Both the position numbers and the translations under genes were made by a program. Under the pieces are notes generated by a model. It ran no database searches, was not told the DNA's origin, and saw nothing but the letters and a program-made list of their open reading frames with translations. Of a DNA stretch of 64,000 bases, positions 18,168 to 27,906 are shown piece after piece. Numbering within the stretch: the first letter of the stretch is position 1; each line of letters begins with the position of its first letter. The stretch is from Edaphobacter sp. 4G125. Its GTDB lineage: Bacteria; Acidobacteriota; Terriglobia; Terriglobales; Acidobacteriaceae. The stretch is taken from positions 2,849,501 through 2,913,500 of the forward strand of contig NZ_CP060393.1 in assembly GCF_014274685.1 (NCBI RefSeq). Reading direction: 5' to 3'.

Positions 18168-18181
18168 GATTGTCGACAACA
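18168..18181. promoter_or_regulatory. GntR-type operator between aldolase-gntR and FAD oxidoreductase-MFS
   Basis: GATTGTC|GACAACA contains the perfect core TTGTCGACAA (18170-18179), in the 83-bp divergent spacer between 18118 and 18202. A further half-like word TTGTCGG lies just before it (18162-18168). Clear -35/-10 boxes are not visible for either direction. One bound dimer could control both transcripts. Confidence 0.7.
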
Positions 18182-18201
18182 TACTAAAACGAGCTTTTGC
18201 G

Positions 18202-19839
18202 ATGAATTCTGCAATTCCCCGGAACCACTCAGCTGATATCGTCATTCTGGGCGGCGGCACAGGCGGATGCGCTGCAGCGCTGGCCATCCTGGAAAATGGG
18301 TTTTCTGTCATCATGACGGAAGAGTTCGAGTGGATTGGCGGTCAATTCACCTCGCAGGCTGTCCCACCTGACGAACACGGCTGGATTGAGTCTTTCGGCT
18401 GCACAGCGCGATATCGCCAATTTCGCGAACAGATTCGCAATGTGTATCGTCAGTATTACCCGCTGCTTCCGCAATACCGTGATGAGCCGCGACTGAACCC
18501 CGGCAACGGATGGGTGTCGCCGCTGTGTCATGAACCGCGCGTCGCATTGTCAGTACTGCAGCGTATGCTGCAACCCTATCTCTCTTCAGGGAGATTGCTC
18601 CTGCTGACGCGATGTGAGCTGCTGTCGATCAGAAAAGACGATGATGATCATGTTCATTCTGCAATCGTCCGCACCGTGAGAGGTGAAGCAACGGAGTTGC
18701 GCGGTAAATATTTTCTCGATGCCACCGAGAACGGAGATGCCCTGCCGCTCGCCGAGATGGAATACGTTAGCGGAAGCGAGTCGCGCGCGATGACTAACGA
18801 GCCGAGTGCTTCAGAAAGCTATCGACCTGGCAACGTGCAATCGATCTCAGTCTGTTTCGTCCTGGATGAAACAGACGACAAGAACAATATCGCTGCACCT
18901 CCCGAAGGTTACGAATATTGGCGTAACTACGAACCAAAGCTTACACCGCCGTGGCCCGGTAAACTGCTTTCCTGGAACGGTCTGAACCCCCGCACAATGC
19001 AAACGATGCACTACAACTTCAATCCGCATCGCGAGAAGCCCGGGCTTTTCTCCGGGCTCTGGGCGTTCCGGCGTATCATCGACCGCGCACAATTTATGGA
19101 GGGCATCTTCCCCAGTGATCTCTGCCTGGTGAACTGGCCCATGATCGATTACATGGAAGCCGACATTCTCTCCTGCAGCCAGGAAGAACGGCACCGGCAT
19201 ATCGAAGCGGCGCGACAGTTGAGCTTGTCGATGGTCTATTGGCTACAGACAGAAGCACCCCGCCCCGATGGCGGAAAAGGCTGGCCAGGGCTGCGTCTGC
19301 GGGGCGACATTACTGGCACACCGCATGGACTTGCGATGGCGCCGTACATTCGTGAGTCACGTCGCATTGTTGCCAAACAGACCATCGTAGAGCAAGATGT
19401 TTCCGCACAGTGTCGCCCGAACGACATGCTTGCTGAACGCTATGAAGATTCGATCGGTCTGGGCTACTATCGCATCGACCTGCATCCCTCAACGGGAGGA
19501 GATAACTATATTGACGTGCCGTCGCAGCCTTTTCGCATTCCGTTGGGAGCGCTGGTGCCAATGCGTATGCAGAATTTGCTGCCTGCTGCCAAAAATATCG
19601 GCACCACCCATATTACGAACGGCTGCTATCGCCTACATCCTGTGGAGTGGAACATCGGTGAAGCGGCAGGCTTGCTAGTTATTTACTGCTTGCGCAATAA
19701 CACCACTCCGGAGAAAGTCCACGCGTCTCGCGACCTCTTCCGCAAGTTTCAGATTTCCATTATCGAACAAGGTATCGAAACAGCATGGCCTGAGGGACTG
19801 AATCTGGATGATGGTGATCCGCACGCACACGCACGTTAG
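18202..19839 (+). CDS. FAD-dependent oxidoreductase (FAD_oxidored family)
   Basis: 545 residues, no signal peptide, so cytoplasmic. The dinucleotide-binding fold is at residues ~10-45: ADIVILGGGTGGCAAALAILENGFSVIMTEEFEWIGGQFTSQ. Other family marks are GKYFLDATENGDALPLAEMEYVSGSESRA, LRGDITGTPHGLAMAPYIRESRRI, and near the end LVPMRMQNLLPAAKNIGTTHITNGCYRLHPVEWNIGEAAGLL. This family is frequent in glycan-degradation loci of Acidobacteriota, Planctomycetes and Bacteroidetes, but the chemistry is mostly unknown; older labels such as 'xanthan lyase' are not reliable. Here it is co-transcribed with an MFS carrier (15-bp gap), which suggests that it oxidises the imported sugar. It is controlled from the divergent operator at 18168. 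Confidence 0.85.
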   Translation: MNSAIPRNHSADIVILGGGTGGCAAALAILENGFSVIMTEEFEWIGGQFTSQAVPPDEHGWIESFGCTARYRQFREQIRNVYRQYYPLLPQYRDEPRLNPGNGWVSPLCHEPRVALSVLQRMLQPYLSSGRLLLLTRCELLSIRKDDDDHVHSAIVRTVRGEATELRGKYFLDATENGDALPLAEMEYVSGSESRAMTNEPSASESYRPGNVQSISVCFVLDETDDKNNIAAPPEGYEYWRNYEPKLTPPWPGKLLSWNGLNPRTMQTMHYNFNPHREKPGLFSGLWAFRRIIDRAQFMEGIFPSDLCLVNWPMIDYMEADILSCSQEERHRHIEAARQLSLSMVYWLQTEAPRPDGGKGWPGLRLRGDITGTPHGLAMAPYIRESRRIVAKQTIVEQDVSAQCRPNDMLAERYEDSIGLGYYRIDLHPSTGGDNYIDVPSQPFRIPLGALVPMRMQNLLPAAKNIGTTHITNGCYRLHPVEWNIGEAAGLLVIYCLRNNTTPEKVHASRDLFRKFQISIIEQGIETAWPEGLNLDDGDPHAHAR

Positions 19840-19854
19840 GGTGGAAGACATATC

Positions 19855-21186
19855 GTGATCGCCCGACTTCTCCATCTCGTACGATCGCACAGGCGATGGC
19901 AGATTGTTGCTCTGTTGTTTCTCTTTTCGGTGGTCAACAATCTTGACCGGCAGACGCTCTCCGTTCTCGCGCCGACGCTGCAGAAGACCCTGCAGTTTGG
20001 GCCGCAGCAATACTCCTATATCGTCACGGCGTTTCTTGCGGCGTACACACTGGGATATCTCTTCTCTGGAGCATTGCTCGATAGGTTTGGCGTGAAGAAA
20101 ACGCTTGCAGCGGCACTGCTCTTTTGGACAATCGCAAGTATTTTGCATGCAACTGCCACAGGATGGCGCTCGCTCCTGCTGCTTCGCTTCTTGCTCGGTT
20201 TGGGAGAAAGCTTCACCAGCCCCGCTGGCATCAAAGCGCTGGCAGAATGGGTACCTGCGCGTGAGCGCGGGTTGAGCGCTGCGATCTTCACGAACGGCAA
20301 TATCGTTGGAGCGATACTCGCACCGCCGATCGTGACACTCTTCGCATTACACTATGGATGGCGCAGCGGATTTATTGCACCTGCGTTGACCGGGCTCGTT
20401 CTCCTATTTGTATGGAACATCTGGTATCACGGGCCGAAAGAAGATCCATGCATCAGCGAAGCGGAACGTGAAATCGTTCTACGTGAAACTGCTATCGTAG
20501 AAAGTCATGCAAAAACTCATGTCGGTTATACGGTTGTGCTGCAACCATTATTCATCGGATTTTTTCTGATGCGTTTTCTTACGGACTCAGTCACTTACTT
20601 CTTTTCTTTCTGGATGCCGAGTTATCTGTCGTCGTCGCGTGGCTTCTCGCTTGCAGCGCTTGGCGCCGTAACGTGGATTCCTTTTCTCGCGTCGGACTGC
20701 GGCGGGGTCGGCGGCGGTGCAGTTTCAGACTGGCTGATTCGACATGGATTGCCCGTCACCATAGCCCGCAAACGCATGTTGTTGCTCGCTGCATTATTAA
20801 TGACCTCGACTGCTGCCGTTGTCCTTGCGCACACGGCAGCAATGGCCATTGCGTTAATGGCTCTCGCCTTCGCCGCGCAGAGTTGGTGGATGGCTAACCA
20901 ACTCGCGCTAATCTCTGAAAGCGCAGAAAAACAGATCATCGGCAGAGTGCTTGCCTTCTCAGCCCTGGGCGGAAGTCTCGGCGGCATGTTCTTTACGCTG
21001 ATTACCGGACATATCATTGCCACCGCCGGTTATCGTCCAGTCTTTCTTGCGGCAAGCCTCTTTCATGTCACTGGTTGGATGATTCTTGCTGCCGCCCAAC
21101 GCGCTCAGTCGCGATATGAACTAAAAGTACATTCTTCTAGCCGCGCAGAGCAGCATCCAGTTCTGACAGACGGAAACGCACACTGA
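19855..21186 (+). CDS. MFS transporter, anion:cation symporter family
   Basis: 443 residues, ~12 helices, homologous to the carrier at 5634: LFLFSVVNNLDRQTLSVLAPTLQ in TM1, GALLDRFGVKKTLAAALLFW at the loop 2-3 motif, and FLLGLGESFTSPAGIKALAEWVPARERG. The start at 19855 is GTG, 15 bp after the FAD oxidoreductase stop, so one operon. The 3' end overlaps by 50 bp the convergent gene ending at 21137, an unusually tight arrangement that leaves no room for a terminator between them. Family members carry hexuronates, tartrate, sialate or similar acids with protons. With an FCD-type GntR regulator and a keto-acid aldolase nearby, a sugar acid substrate is plausible. Confidence 0.88.
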   Translation: MIARLLHLVRSHRRWQIVALLFLFSVVNNLDRQTLSVLAPTLQKTLQFGPQQYSYIVTAFLAAYTLGYLFSGALLDRFGVKKTLAAALLFWTIASILHATATGWRSLLLLRFLLGLGESFTSPAGIKALAEWVPARERGLSAAIFTNGNIVGAILAPPIVTLFALHYGWRSGFIAPALTGLVLLFVWNIWYHGPKEDPCISEAEREIVLRETAIVESHAKTHVGYTVVLQPLFIGFFLMRFLTDSVTYFFSFWMPSYLSSSRGFSLAALGAVTWIPFLASDCGGVGGGAVSDWLIRHGLPVTIARKRMLLLAALLMTSTAAVVLAHTAAMAIALMALAFAAQSWWMANQLALISESAEKQIIGRVLAFSALGGSLGGMFFTLITGHIIATAGYRPVFLAASLFHVTGWMILAAAQRAQSRYELKVHSSSRAEQHPVLTDGNAH

Positions 21187-22303
21187 CGACGGAGTTCTTC
21201 TCCGGTCCAGGCCGGTATTGAATGTACGTTGTCGCAACGAGGTTTCCATCTGGCAGCACCTCGAGCCCTGAATAACCACAGTCACCACCGTGGTAGCTCT
21301 CCAGCAGCTTGACGCGGTACCGGCCGTCTTTGCCACTGAGGATGTCCTCATACCGTCCGATCCAGGCGACGAAATGCTTACCTGTTGGGCTTTCAGCGCC
21401 AGTATCACGCATCGTGACGACAATATGTCCGTCGGCGGTATAACGTGGCATGTGACGATCACCCCACAGTCCCGGCGGCAACGGTTTGTACTTAGACCAG
21501 GTTTTGCCCTCATCTTCGCTAGTCATGTAGAGTGCTACGCGTTTCACATTCTCGCGAATCAGGCAGAGTATTTGTTTGCCATCCGGCGAACGAAATGCCG
21601 CGGGCTCACATGGCTTAAGCCCCGGGATGTCGAGGATTACGCGCCATGGAGCCCAAGTCACGCCGCCATCTTCAGAGATGCTTGACGCAAGGACGTTGGA
21701 ACGCTGTTCTACCTTTTCATCTGGTCGACGAATGTTGCTTAATCCCAGCAAGCGCTTGCCACCATCAATCGGCACAATGGAGCAGAAGGGCATCACCGCC
21801 TCTTTAAGATGGTTCGACTGCATCGGCGACCAAGTCACGCAATCATCATCGGATGTTGCATACTGCATACATTTGTCAGGACCATTGCCCGCATATACAA
21901 AGACTCGCGATCCGCCCTTTGGTTGCGGCAGCCGATAGATCGCCGGGCAGTTCTTGGCCACAGTCCAATTGGCAGGAGTAGGCAGTAGCCCACTCCACGT
22001 GCGTCCTTCGTCAGTTGTCTTCTTCAATGGACCGCAGGTGCCGCCATGTCCGATCGTCCACACTGCGTATATCGTCTTCTTATCGAGAGCAAGTAACGTT
22101 GTGGGATGACCCTGATAAATATCTTTTGTTCCCTGCGCCACTACACATTGACGCGAGATGTCCGCAGAGAGATCGAACGTCGGAACGCCGTGATACGGAG
22201 CAAGCTTTGCGATTTTCCCTGTGTCATTTACAACCCCGAACGCACCTATAGTGGGCATAGCCCCCGTTGCAAGAACTCCTTGAACAAATGATCTGCGGTC
22301 CAT
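21137..22303 (-). CDS. Sialidase-fold (BNR/Asp-box) protein, Tat-type leader
   Basis: 388 residues. N-terminus MDRRSFVQGVLATGAMPTIGA is a short twin-arginine leader; the AAGGAGGG ribosome site is strong. A six-bladed propeller is indicated by Asp-box-like repeats TDEGRTW, SEDGGVTWAPW and SEDEGKTWSKY, and by YQGHPTTLLALDKKTIYAVWTIGHGG. True sialidases carry an Arg in a (F)RIP motif at the first blade; here that position reads YQGHPT, so sialic-acid cleavage is doubtful. Relatives with this YQGHPTT form seem to be common in glycan loci of several soil phyla and are annotated as sialidase by similarity only. Last gene of the leftward receptor-GH127-like-sialidase block (74 bp after the GH127-like gene). 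Probably a periplasmic glycosidase or lyase of unknown specificity. Confidence 0.75.
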   Translation of the reverse strand: MDRRSFVQGVLATGAMPTIGAFGVVNDTGKIAKLAPYHGVPTFDLSADISRQCVVAQGTKDIYQGHPTTLLALDKKTIYAVWTIGHGGTCGPLKKTTDEGRTWSGLLPTPANWTVAKNCPAIYRLPQPKGGSRVFVYAGNGPDKCMQYATSDDDCVTWSPMQSNHLKEAVMPFCSIVPIDGGKRLLGLSNIRRPDEKVEQRSNVLASSISEDGGVTWAPWRVILDIPGLKPCEPAAFRSPDGKQILCLIRENVKRVALYMTSEDEGKTWSKYKPLPPGLWGDRHMPRYTADGHIVVTMRDTGAESPTGKHFVAWIGRYEDILSGKDGRYRVKLLESYHGGDCGYSGLEVLPDGNLVATTYIQYRPGPEKNSVVSVRFRLSELDAALRG

Positions 22304-22377
22304 TTCCCTCCTTACCGGATCTAGAGAATTTTTCTAGGGCACAATCTTTCCGTCGCTGACCAGAATCAGTGAATGTG

Positions 22378-24621
22378 CTACCAATCATGGAATGTGGCAA
22401 GAGCTGTACCACTGTCGAAGACGTTCGTTGGCTGGGAGCTCAGCTCCACTGTTTCTGGAAGTGATCTCCACTTCCACGCTCCAGGACCATCTCCAGCTAC
22501 GGGAAAACACGAAATCCGGAGACGCGCACAACCAAGGGGGATTAACTCAATCGTTTCCACAGGTGCGTCAACAGCTACAGGGCTAGGCTGTAGTTCGGTA
22601 ACTGTACGGTTCTGTTGACCCCAAACGTGCAGGCGCTTGGCACGGCAACGTATAACGAGTGGCGCGGTTTCAGGACTCCAAGGCTCTAACAGATTCTCAT
22701 CCTGCATTACGATTTCGAATTGAGATCCAATCGCATCGTTCGAAATTGCTAGAGCATAGTTCCACGGACTCTCTGGAAGCACTTCCCAATTCGGCCACTC
22801 AACTGTCCCTTTGTAGTGTTTAGGATCGCCTAGATCGGGATGCTGTCTCCAATTTTCTTTAATTCTCAGTGAGTAGCTAAGTGGGCCGCGATCGACGGTT
22901 ACGCTGCCATTTCGAGGCCAACGCGTCAGATGGATACTCATACCGAAGTTGATTGTCAACACTTCGCCCTTTGTCCACGCGCGCTTTATGCAAAGGTATT
23001 TACCTTTTGCTTCTTCGATAATCTCTTCTGTGCTATTCAGACGAGCGGTAGCAGAACTCGCCCATCTGGGGACCCTGAGGTACAAAGGGAATGGAGAATT
23101 CGCCCCCGCGATACATTCAAGAATGATCTCGCCTGAGAATGGGTAGTCCGTCTTCATGCGGAAGCTGACCATCTCCGTATGTGGGCCCACCTTTGCCGTC
23201 ACGCTGTTAGGGGAGTAACACCAGGCGACGAGGCCGTCATCTGCCGATGCCAACCATAGGCTCTCGGTGAATGTTGGCCATCCCATACCGGTGTTATGGC
23301 CACAGCATCGATTCAGTGGCGTGTACCCGATATAGGACGTGTTACCGATTAATTCATTGCGGAATAGATGCCCCGCTGTACCATCTCGTTGCGCCATATT
23401 GGGTGCAGTGAGATAAGCAACGGCTTTCATGTTCTGTGTTAGAGCTGCAGTGAAGTGGTTGAACAGAACGTCTTCGCACCGATCCGCCCAGATTGTATCT
23501 CCCGAGATACGACCCAATTGCTGAAAACTTCGTGCAAATTCGACCATCGCACACGCTTCAAACGCCTGCCTGGGATCAACACATCGAGGGCGCAACCGTT
23601 CGTCCATCGCCATGGCCCCCCGTGGCATCTGTCCCCAGGTTGCTTTTGTTTGTGTGTACCAATCTTCAGACGATTGCAGATCACCGATATCATGCGAGAG
23701 TGGATAGTAGTAACCGGGAGCGGCAAAGCGTTGGCTAAACATCACCCCATGATGATTGAGCCACTCATCCCACGGAAGACGAAGATGGCGATAGACCCGA
23801 TGCGCCAGATCAAGTAGCCAGGACTCCGGCTTGCGTTCATACACCCAGAAGATAAGTGGAAGCGCATCACCGCCTCGCTCCTGCTGAAAGAATGGCGCAA
23901 TGCTTCCAAAGTCGCCTCCGCCCCAACCTCGGTAGAGGACTTTGCTGGATGGGATGAAGGCATCTTCCGGGACGCTTTGACAGAAGTGGAAGAAGTTAAA
24001 CAGCAACGGCAGGATACGAGAGTCTCCAGTATATTCAGCGTGCTGTATGAGCGCAGGGATGATCAGGAAGTGCGGGCCCAGGTCGCAAACTACCCTGCCG
24101 TCCTTACCTTTTACTGTCTTCAACTTTCGAGGGCCGAAAAAACCGTCCTCCTGAGCGCTCGCAAGTATGGCTTCGATATACTGCTTCGTTATTGTCAGGC
24201 ATCTATGATCTTGTGTCAGTACGGCAAGTGGATAGAACCCGCGAAACCAGTAGGGAACCTCTTCCCAGTAACCCACCTGCGAATCTGGGTATAGCCAAGC
24301 GTTGTCTGGCTTAACAAAGGTGCCGTACTCGGGCAGACGTCCAGTGATTCCATCCAACATCAACTCCAACTGTCGATTCAACCAGCCTTCTGGCCGGATT
24401 GAACCTAGTGGTAACTTGAGAAGCGGCGGCGGAACCAGTGCATTGGGTGATGTTGCGTAGGCATTGTTTCTACCTTCCGACGGCAATGTATCAACGACTC
24501 TTACGAGTCTTGAATCACTTGTTGGATGTTCTCTAAACCGTTGCGCTATGGTCGCCGAAGCGCTTGTCGGATAAAGCGTACAAGTCCCTAAGCCTGCCAA
24601 GAATGAACGTCGGTCAACCAT
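22378..24621 (-). CDS. GH127-like (DUF1680 superfamily) glycoside hydrolase, exported
   Basis: 747 residues from the ATG at 24621, chosen over the GTG at 24642 because GGAGG (24630-24634 on the complement) precedes it by 8 nt and a signal-type leader follows (VDRRSFLAGLGTCTLYPTSASA). The (alpha/alpha)6 barrel of the beta-L-arabinofuranosidase superfamily is suggested by LLKLPLGSIRPEGWLNRQLELMLDGITG, WEEVPYWFRGFYPLA, and above all NRCCGHNTG followed by the SADDGLVAWCYSPNSV strand. The paired Cys motif in GH127 holds a zinc ion and supplies the nucleophile Cys. After the barrel come beta domains (FPLYLRVPRWASSATARLN, VDRGPLSYSLRI). Sugar specificity in this superfamily includes L-arabinofuranose and others, so the exact substrate is open. 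Middle gene of a three-gene leftward block, 30 bp after the receptor. Confidence 0.82.
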   Translation of the reverse strand: MVDRRSFLAGLGTCTLYPTSASATIAQRFREHPTSDSRLVRVVDTLPSEGRNNAYATSPNALVPPPLLKLPLGSIRPEGWLNRQLELMLDGITGRLPEYGTFVKPDNAWLYPDSQVGYWEEVPYWFRGFYPLAVLTQDHRCLTITKQYIEAILASAQEDGFFGPRKLKTVKGKDGRVVCDLGPHFLIIPALIQHAEYTGDSRILPLLFNFFHFCQSVPEDAFIPSSKVLYRGWGGGDFGSIAPFFQQERGGDALPLIFWVYERKPESWLLDLAHRVYRHLRLPWDEWLNHHGVMFSQRFAAPGYYYPLSHDIGDLQSSEDWYTQTKATWGQMPRGAMAMDERLRPRCVDPRQAFEACAMVEFARSFQQLGRISGDTIWADRCEDVLFNHFTAALTQNMKAVAYLTAPNMAQRDGTAGHLFRNELIGNTSYIGYTPLNRCCGHNTGMGWPTFTESLWLASADDGLVAWCYSPNSVTAKVGPHTEMVSFRMKTDYPFSGEIILECIAGANSPFPLYLRVPRWASSATARLNSTEEIIEEAKGKYLCIKRAWTKGEVLTINFGMSIHLTRWPRNGSVTVDRGPLSYSLRIKENWRQHPDLGDPKHYKGTVEWPNWEVLPESPWNYALAISNDAIGSQFEIVMQDENLLEPWSPETAPLVIRCRAKRLHVWGQQNRTVTELQPSPVAVDAPVETIELIPLGCARLRISCFPVAGDGPGAWKWRSLPETVELSSQPTNVFDSGTALATFHDW

Positions 24622-24651
24622 TATCGATTCCTCCGCGGCCACAGCCAGCAG

Positions 24652-27600
24652 TTAGAAGATGTACTTGAGTGCAAGTTGCCCGATGCGCGAGCCGATCAAC
24701 GGTGCTGATGTGATGGTTCCAAACGTTGTTGCACCCACAGAGTGATTCGGCATTCCATAGATCGGGTGATTCAACACGTTGAAGTACTCAGCACGAAACT
24801 GAAACTTCTGTTCGTTATAAACCGGAAAGAACTTCATGAGGGAGAAATCTACCTTTGTTACTCCCGGTCCTTCCATCGTATTGCGCCCGACATTGCCAAA
24901 AGTGTAAGCCGCTGGATTCGCAAAAGCATTGGGGTTGAACCACAGCTTCGCGGAGCGGTTCGGTACTGAAGAATTTCCTACCTGATTGGCGCGTTCGCTA
25001 TTGGTGTACTGCCCAATGTTTGCGATGTCACCCGATGCAGTAATCGTGAACGGAAAACCCGTGTGCCACGTTACGAGCGATGCGATTTGCCATCGACCAA
25101 ATAAGTTACGTTCCCACCCATGGAGACCGAAGTCTTTCAACTGATAGACAGCCGACAGCGTGAAGCGATGTCGCATGTCCGTTGATGAGAGACCATATTC
25201 CGCGCGCTGGTCATATGGGTTTTGTGCAATGCTGTTCTCGTTGCTCAGTCCGCCCCACTCGGAGGCCGTATCCAGTGACTTAGAATACGTGTAGGCCGCC
25301 AAATAGCGCAGACCATGGCTCATATTCTTTTCTGCCGTGACCTGCAGTGAGTTGTAGTTGGTCCATGCATCTGCGGTCGACATCAAGATCGCGCCATACA
25401 TCGGGAATCTTCGTCGCGCCTGAATGGTGCCCGTAGCAGGCGGAGCGGGATTCGTCTCCGAACGACGATTAATATGCGTGCCCTTGCTGCCCACATACAG
25501 GACCTTCAATGAATAGTCCTTGAAGAATTGCTTCGCAAAGCCGAGGTTCCACTGCTGAATGTAGCCGTTGCGATAGTTGCGCGGATCCAGCGTGATAAAC
25601 GAGGGATTCGTAGGCAACAGTGAATTGGAACTTACCGTCGGAAAAACACCGAATTGCAGTTCAGGCGTAGTACTGCCGCTTGTCGAAGTCTGTCGCAGGA
25701 AGAAAGGTGGTGCGGTGGCGGCATTTTGTACGGGGTTCGCAATCGACTGGCCCAGAAAGAGGCCATACGCTCCGCGAATTACCGTGTCGCTGGTATCGAA
25801 CGGGCGGAATGCGAATCCGATACGTGGAGACACCCCGCTCTGCGGATGCTTGATGTCGCGTATGTCTTCAAAGCGGTACGGGTAGGGGAATGTCGTAAAT
25901 GGAATCTTGGCAGTTCGCGGGTAGACGAGCTGACCAGTATTCGCATCGAAGTATGCCCAGCGATCATAAATATCTCTCCATGCACCATCACGCTCCCAGC
26001 GAATGCCGAGATTCAGCGTTAAACGAGGCAGCACGTGAAAATCGTCTTGCAGAAACAACTCGACACGTTTGTTGCGAACGTATTGGCCGACGTATCCCGT
26101 GCCATTGAGGATCGATTCCGAAGCCGGTAAACCAAGAAGAAAATCGGCAATACCGTTGGAATAGGACGATCCCGTCTTTCCGGTAAAAGCGCCCGTGAAG
26201 GAGTATGCACCGGAGAGCGTTTGCGGCTGCACATTATTGAACTGATAGACACGAAGATCGCCGCCAAGTAACAGCGAATGCCGCCCCAGATTCCAGTTCA
26301 ATGTGTCGATGTACTGGAAGGTATTTTCTGCTCGATTGAGTGGAAGTGTCGCCTGCCCACTCAGAGTTGAGATGTTACTGATCGTCAACGATGGAAATTG
26401 CAACCGATCCGCTGTTGCGCCGTAGGTGGGGAGACCTAACTTTGACGGGTAATCGATACCGAGTGAATCCGGCAGATAGTCGAAGCGATAACGCTGCGCG
26501 CCGATTCGAATATCATTGACGATCTTCGACGAGAAGATGCGCGTGTAACCAAGCACGATTCCGCGTGGATGGTTGATAAGACTGTTGCCGTTGTATGGCA
26601 GCGCCGGCGAGTAGGCCACGCTGTTGTTATAGGAAAGCCGCAGGAACAACTTGTCGCGATCGCTGATCGATTGATCGATACGCAGCGTCTGTTTGTCCGA
26701 ATTCGTTGGCGAAACCTGGGTCACAATGTAGTTTGATGTCGAGGTGTCGTTGGTCGGCTTTGGGAAATAATTGTTCAAAATGTTCACGGCAATCGGATTC
26801 TGACGACTCGCCGGAATCCGATTGCCTGCAAACTGCTGTCGCTGTCCGCCAACTACATTGAACGGATCGTAAATCGCGCTTGCGAACTGCCCGGACCGCT
26901 GCGCCAGTGTCGGAATGGTGTACAGATTGGTTTGGCCCTGACGCAGACGCAGCCACTCCGCGCCGTAGAAAAAGAACGTGCGATCTTTGCCGCTGTATAG
27001 CTTCGGAATGGTGACGGGGCCGCCCAGAGAAAAACCAAATTGATTTCGTTTCAGCGGGTTGACCCCGGTAGAGAAAGGCGCTGCTGCATCAAAAATCTGG
27101 TTGCGCAGGAATTCGTATACGGTTCCATGGGACTGGTTTGAACCCGACTTTGTAGCCACCTGCACTACAGCGCCGGACGCCCGGCCAAACTCCGCCGAGT
27201 AGTTCGCCGTTTGCACCTTGAATTCCTGGATCGCATCGACCGAGGGAATGAGTACGGCAAGGCCAAGATTCAAATCATTATTATCGAGTCCATCGAGCAT
27301 ATAGTTGTTGTCCTCAGCTCGCATGCCATTTACGCTTAGCGCCTGCCCCTCTTGGCGTTGCACGATGGTGGTGTTGCCCGGGGCGCCTTCCGTCGCACCT
27401 GGCACAAGCGTACCCAGTTGGATGAAATTACGGCCATCCAGCGGCAATTCCGTGATGGTCTGGTTGTCAATTACCTGCCCTACATCAGCACGTTCGGTAT
27501 CAATCAGGGGTGTCGCCCCGGTTACGGTTACCGTCTCATTCACGTCGCCGGCTGATAGCATCGAATCCACGCGCGCGGTTTGGTCTACATTCAGAGTGAT

Positions 27601-27876
27601 CGGCGAGCGGGACGATTTCTTATAGCCACTCTTCTCTACGGCTATTTCGTACGTGCCAATTGGCAGGGTTGTCAGTGTGTAGTTGCCCGAAGAATCAGTC
27701 ACGACACTACGATGTTCTGCCGTGGACATATTGGTGACGGTCACACGCGCCCCCACAACAACGCCGCCTGAGGAATCCTTAACAGTACCGACGATTGCGC
27801 CGGTGGATTGCGCAACACAGACACCACTGATCAGCAATAGGAGAAACAGGGTTGGAGCAAGTTCAAATCGACGCAT
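24652..27876 (-). CDS. TonB-dependent receptor, Oar-like, with carboxypeptidase-regulatory domain
   Basis: 1074 residues. Signal peptide 1-22 (RRFELAPTLFLLLLISGVCVAQ); regulatory-like beta sandwich ~25-115 (GAIVGTVKDSSGGVVVGARVTVTN, SGNYTLTTLPIGTYEIAVEKSGYKK); plug ~120-265 (ITELPLDGRNFIQLGTLVPGA, MRAEDNNYMLDGLDNND, QTANYSAEFGRASGAVVQVATKSGSN); then the barrel ending LALKYIF with the C-terminal Phe. Same class as the receptor at 2145 but clearly divergent, so the two may take up different parts of one glycan. GAGGG provides the ribosome site. The promoter-operator at 27907-27946 matches the GH13 promoter exactly in layout. Genes for a GH127-like enzyme and a sialidase-fold protein follow on the same strand, a PUL-like grouping without a SusD partner. 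Confidence 0.92.
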   Translation of the reverse strand: MRRFELAPTLFLLLLISGVCVAQSTGAIVGTVKDSSGGVVVGARVTVTNMSTAEHRSVVTDSSGNYTLTTLPIGTYEIAVEKSGYKKSSRSPITLNVDQTARVDSMLSAGDVNETVTVTGATPLIDTERADVGQVIDNQTITELPLDGRNFIQLGTLVPGATEGAPGNTTIVQRQEGQALSVNGMRAEDNNYMLDGLDNNDLNLGLAVLIPSVDAIQEFKVQTANYSAEFGRASGAVVQVATKSGSNQSHGTVYEFLRNQIFDAAAPFSTGVNPLKRNQFGFSLGGPVTIPKLYSGKDRTFFFYGAEWLRLRQGQTNLYTIPTLAQRSGQFASAIYDPFNVVGGQRQQFAGNRIPASRQNPIAVNILNNYFPKPTNDTSTSNYIVTQVSPTNSDKQTLRIDQSISDRDKLFLRLSYNNSVAYSPALPYNGNSLINHPRGIVLGYTRIFSSKIVNDIRIGAQRYRFDYLPDSLGIDYPSKLGLPTYGATADRLQFPSLTISNISTLSGQATLPLNRAENTFQYIDTLNWNLGRHSLLLGGDLRVYQFNNVQPQTLSGAYSFTGAFTGKTGSSYSNGIADFLLGLPASESILNGTGYVGQYVRNKRVELFLQDDFHVLPRLTLNLGIRWERDGAWRDIYDRWAYFDANTGQLVYPRTAKIPFTTFPYPYRFEDIRDIKHPQSGVSPRIGFAFRPFDTSDTVIRGAYGLFLGQSIANPVQNAATAPPFFLRQTSTSGSTTPELQFGVFPTVSSNSLLPTNPSFITLDPRNYRNGYIQQWNLGFAKQFFKDYSLKVLYVGSKGTHINRRSETNPAPPATGTIQARRRFPMYGAILMSTADAWTNYNSLQVTAEKNMSHGLRYLAAYTYSKSLDTASEWGGLSNENSIAQNPYDQRAEYGLSSTDMRHRFTLSAVYQLKDFGLHGWERNLFGRWQIASLVTWHTGFPFTITASGDIANIGQYTNSERANQVGNSSVPNRSAKLWFNPNAFANPAAYTFGNVGRNTMEGPGVTKVDFSLMKFFPVYNEQKFQFRAEYFNVLNHPIYGMPNHSVGATTFGTITSAPLIGSRIGQLALKYIF

Positions 27877-27906
27877 TTGAGCCCTCGATCATTTTCTAAA
27901 TTGTTA

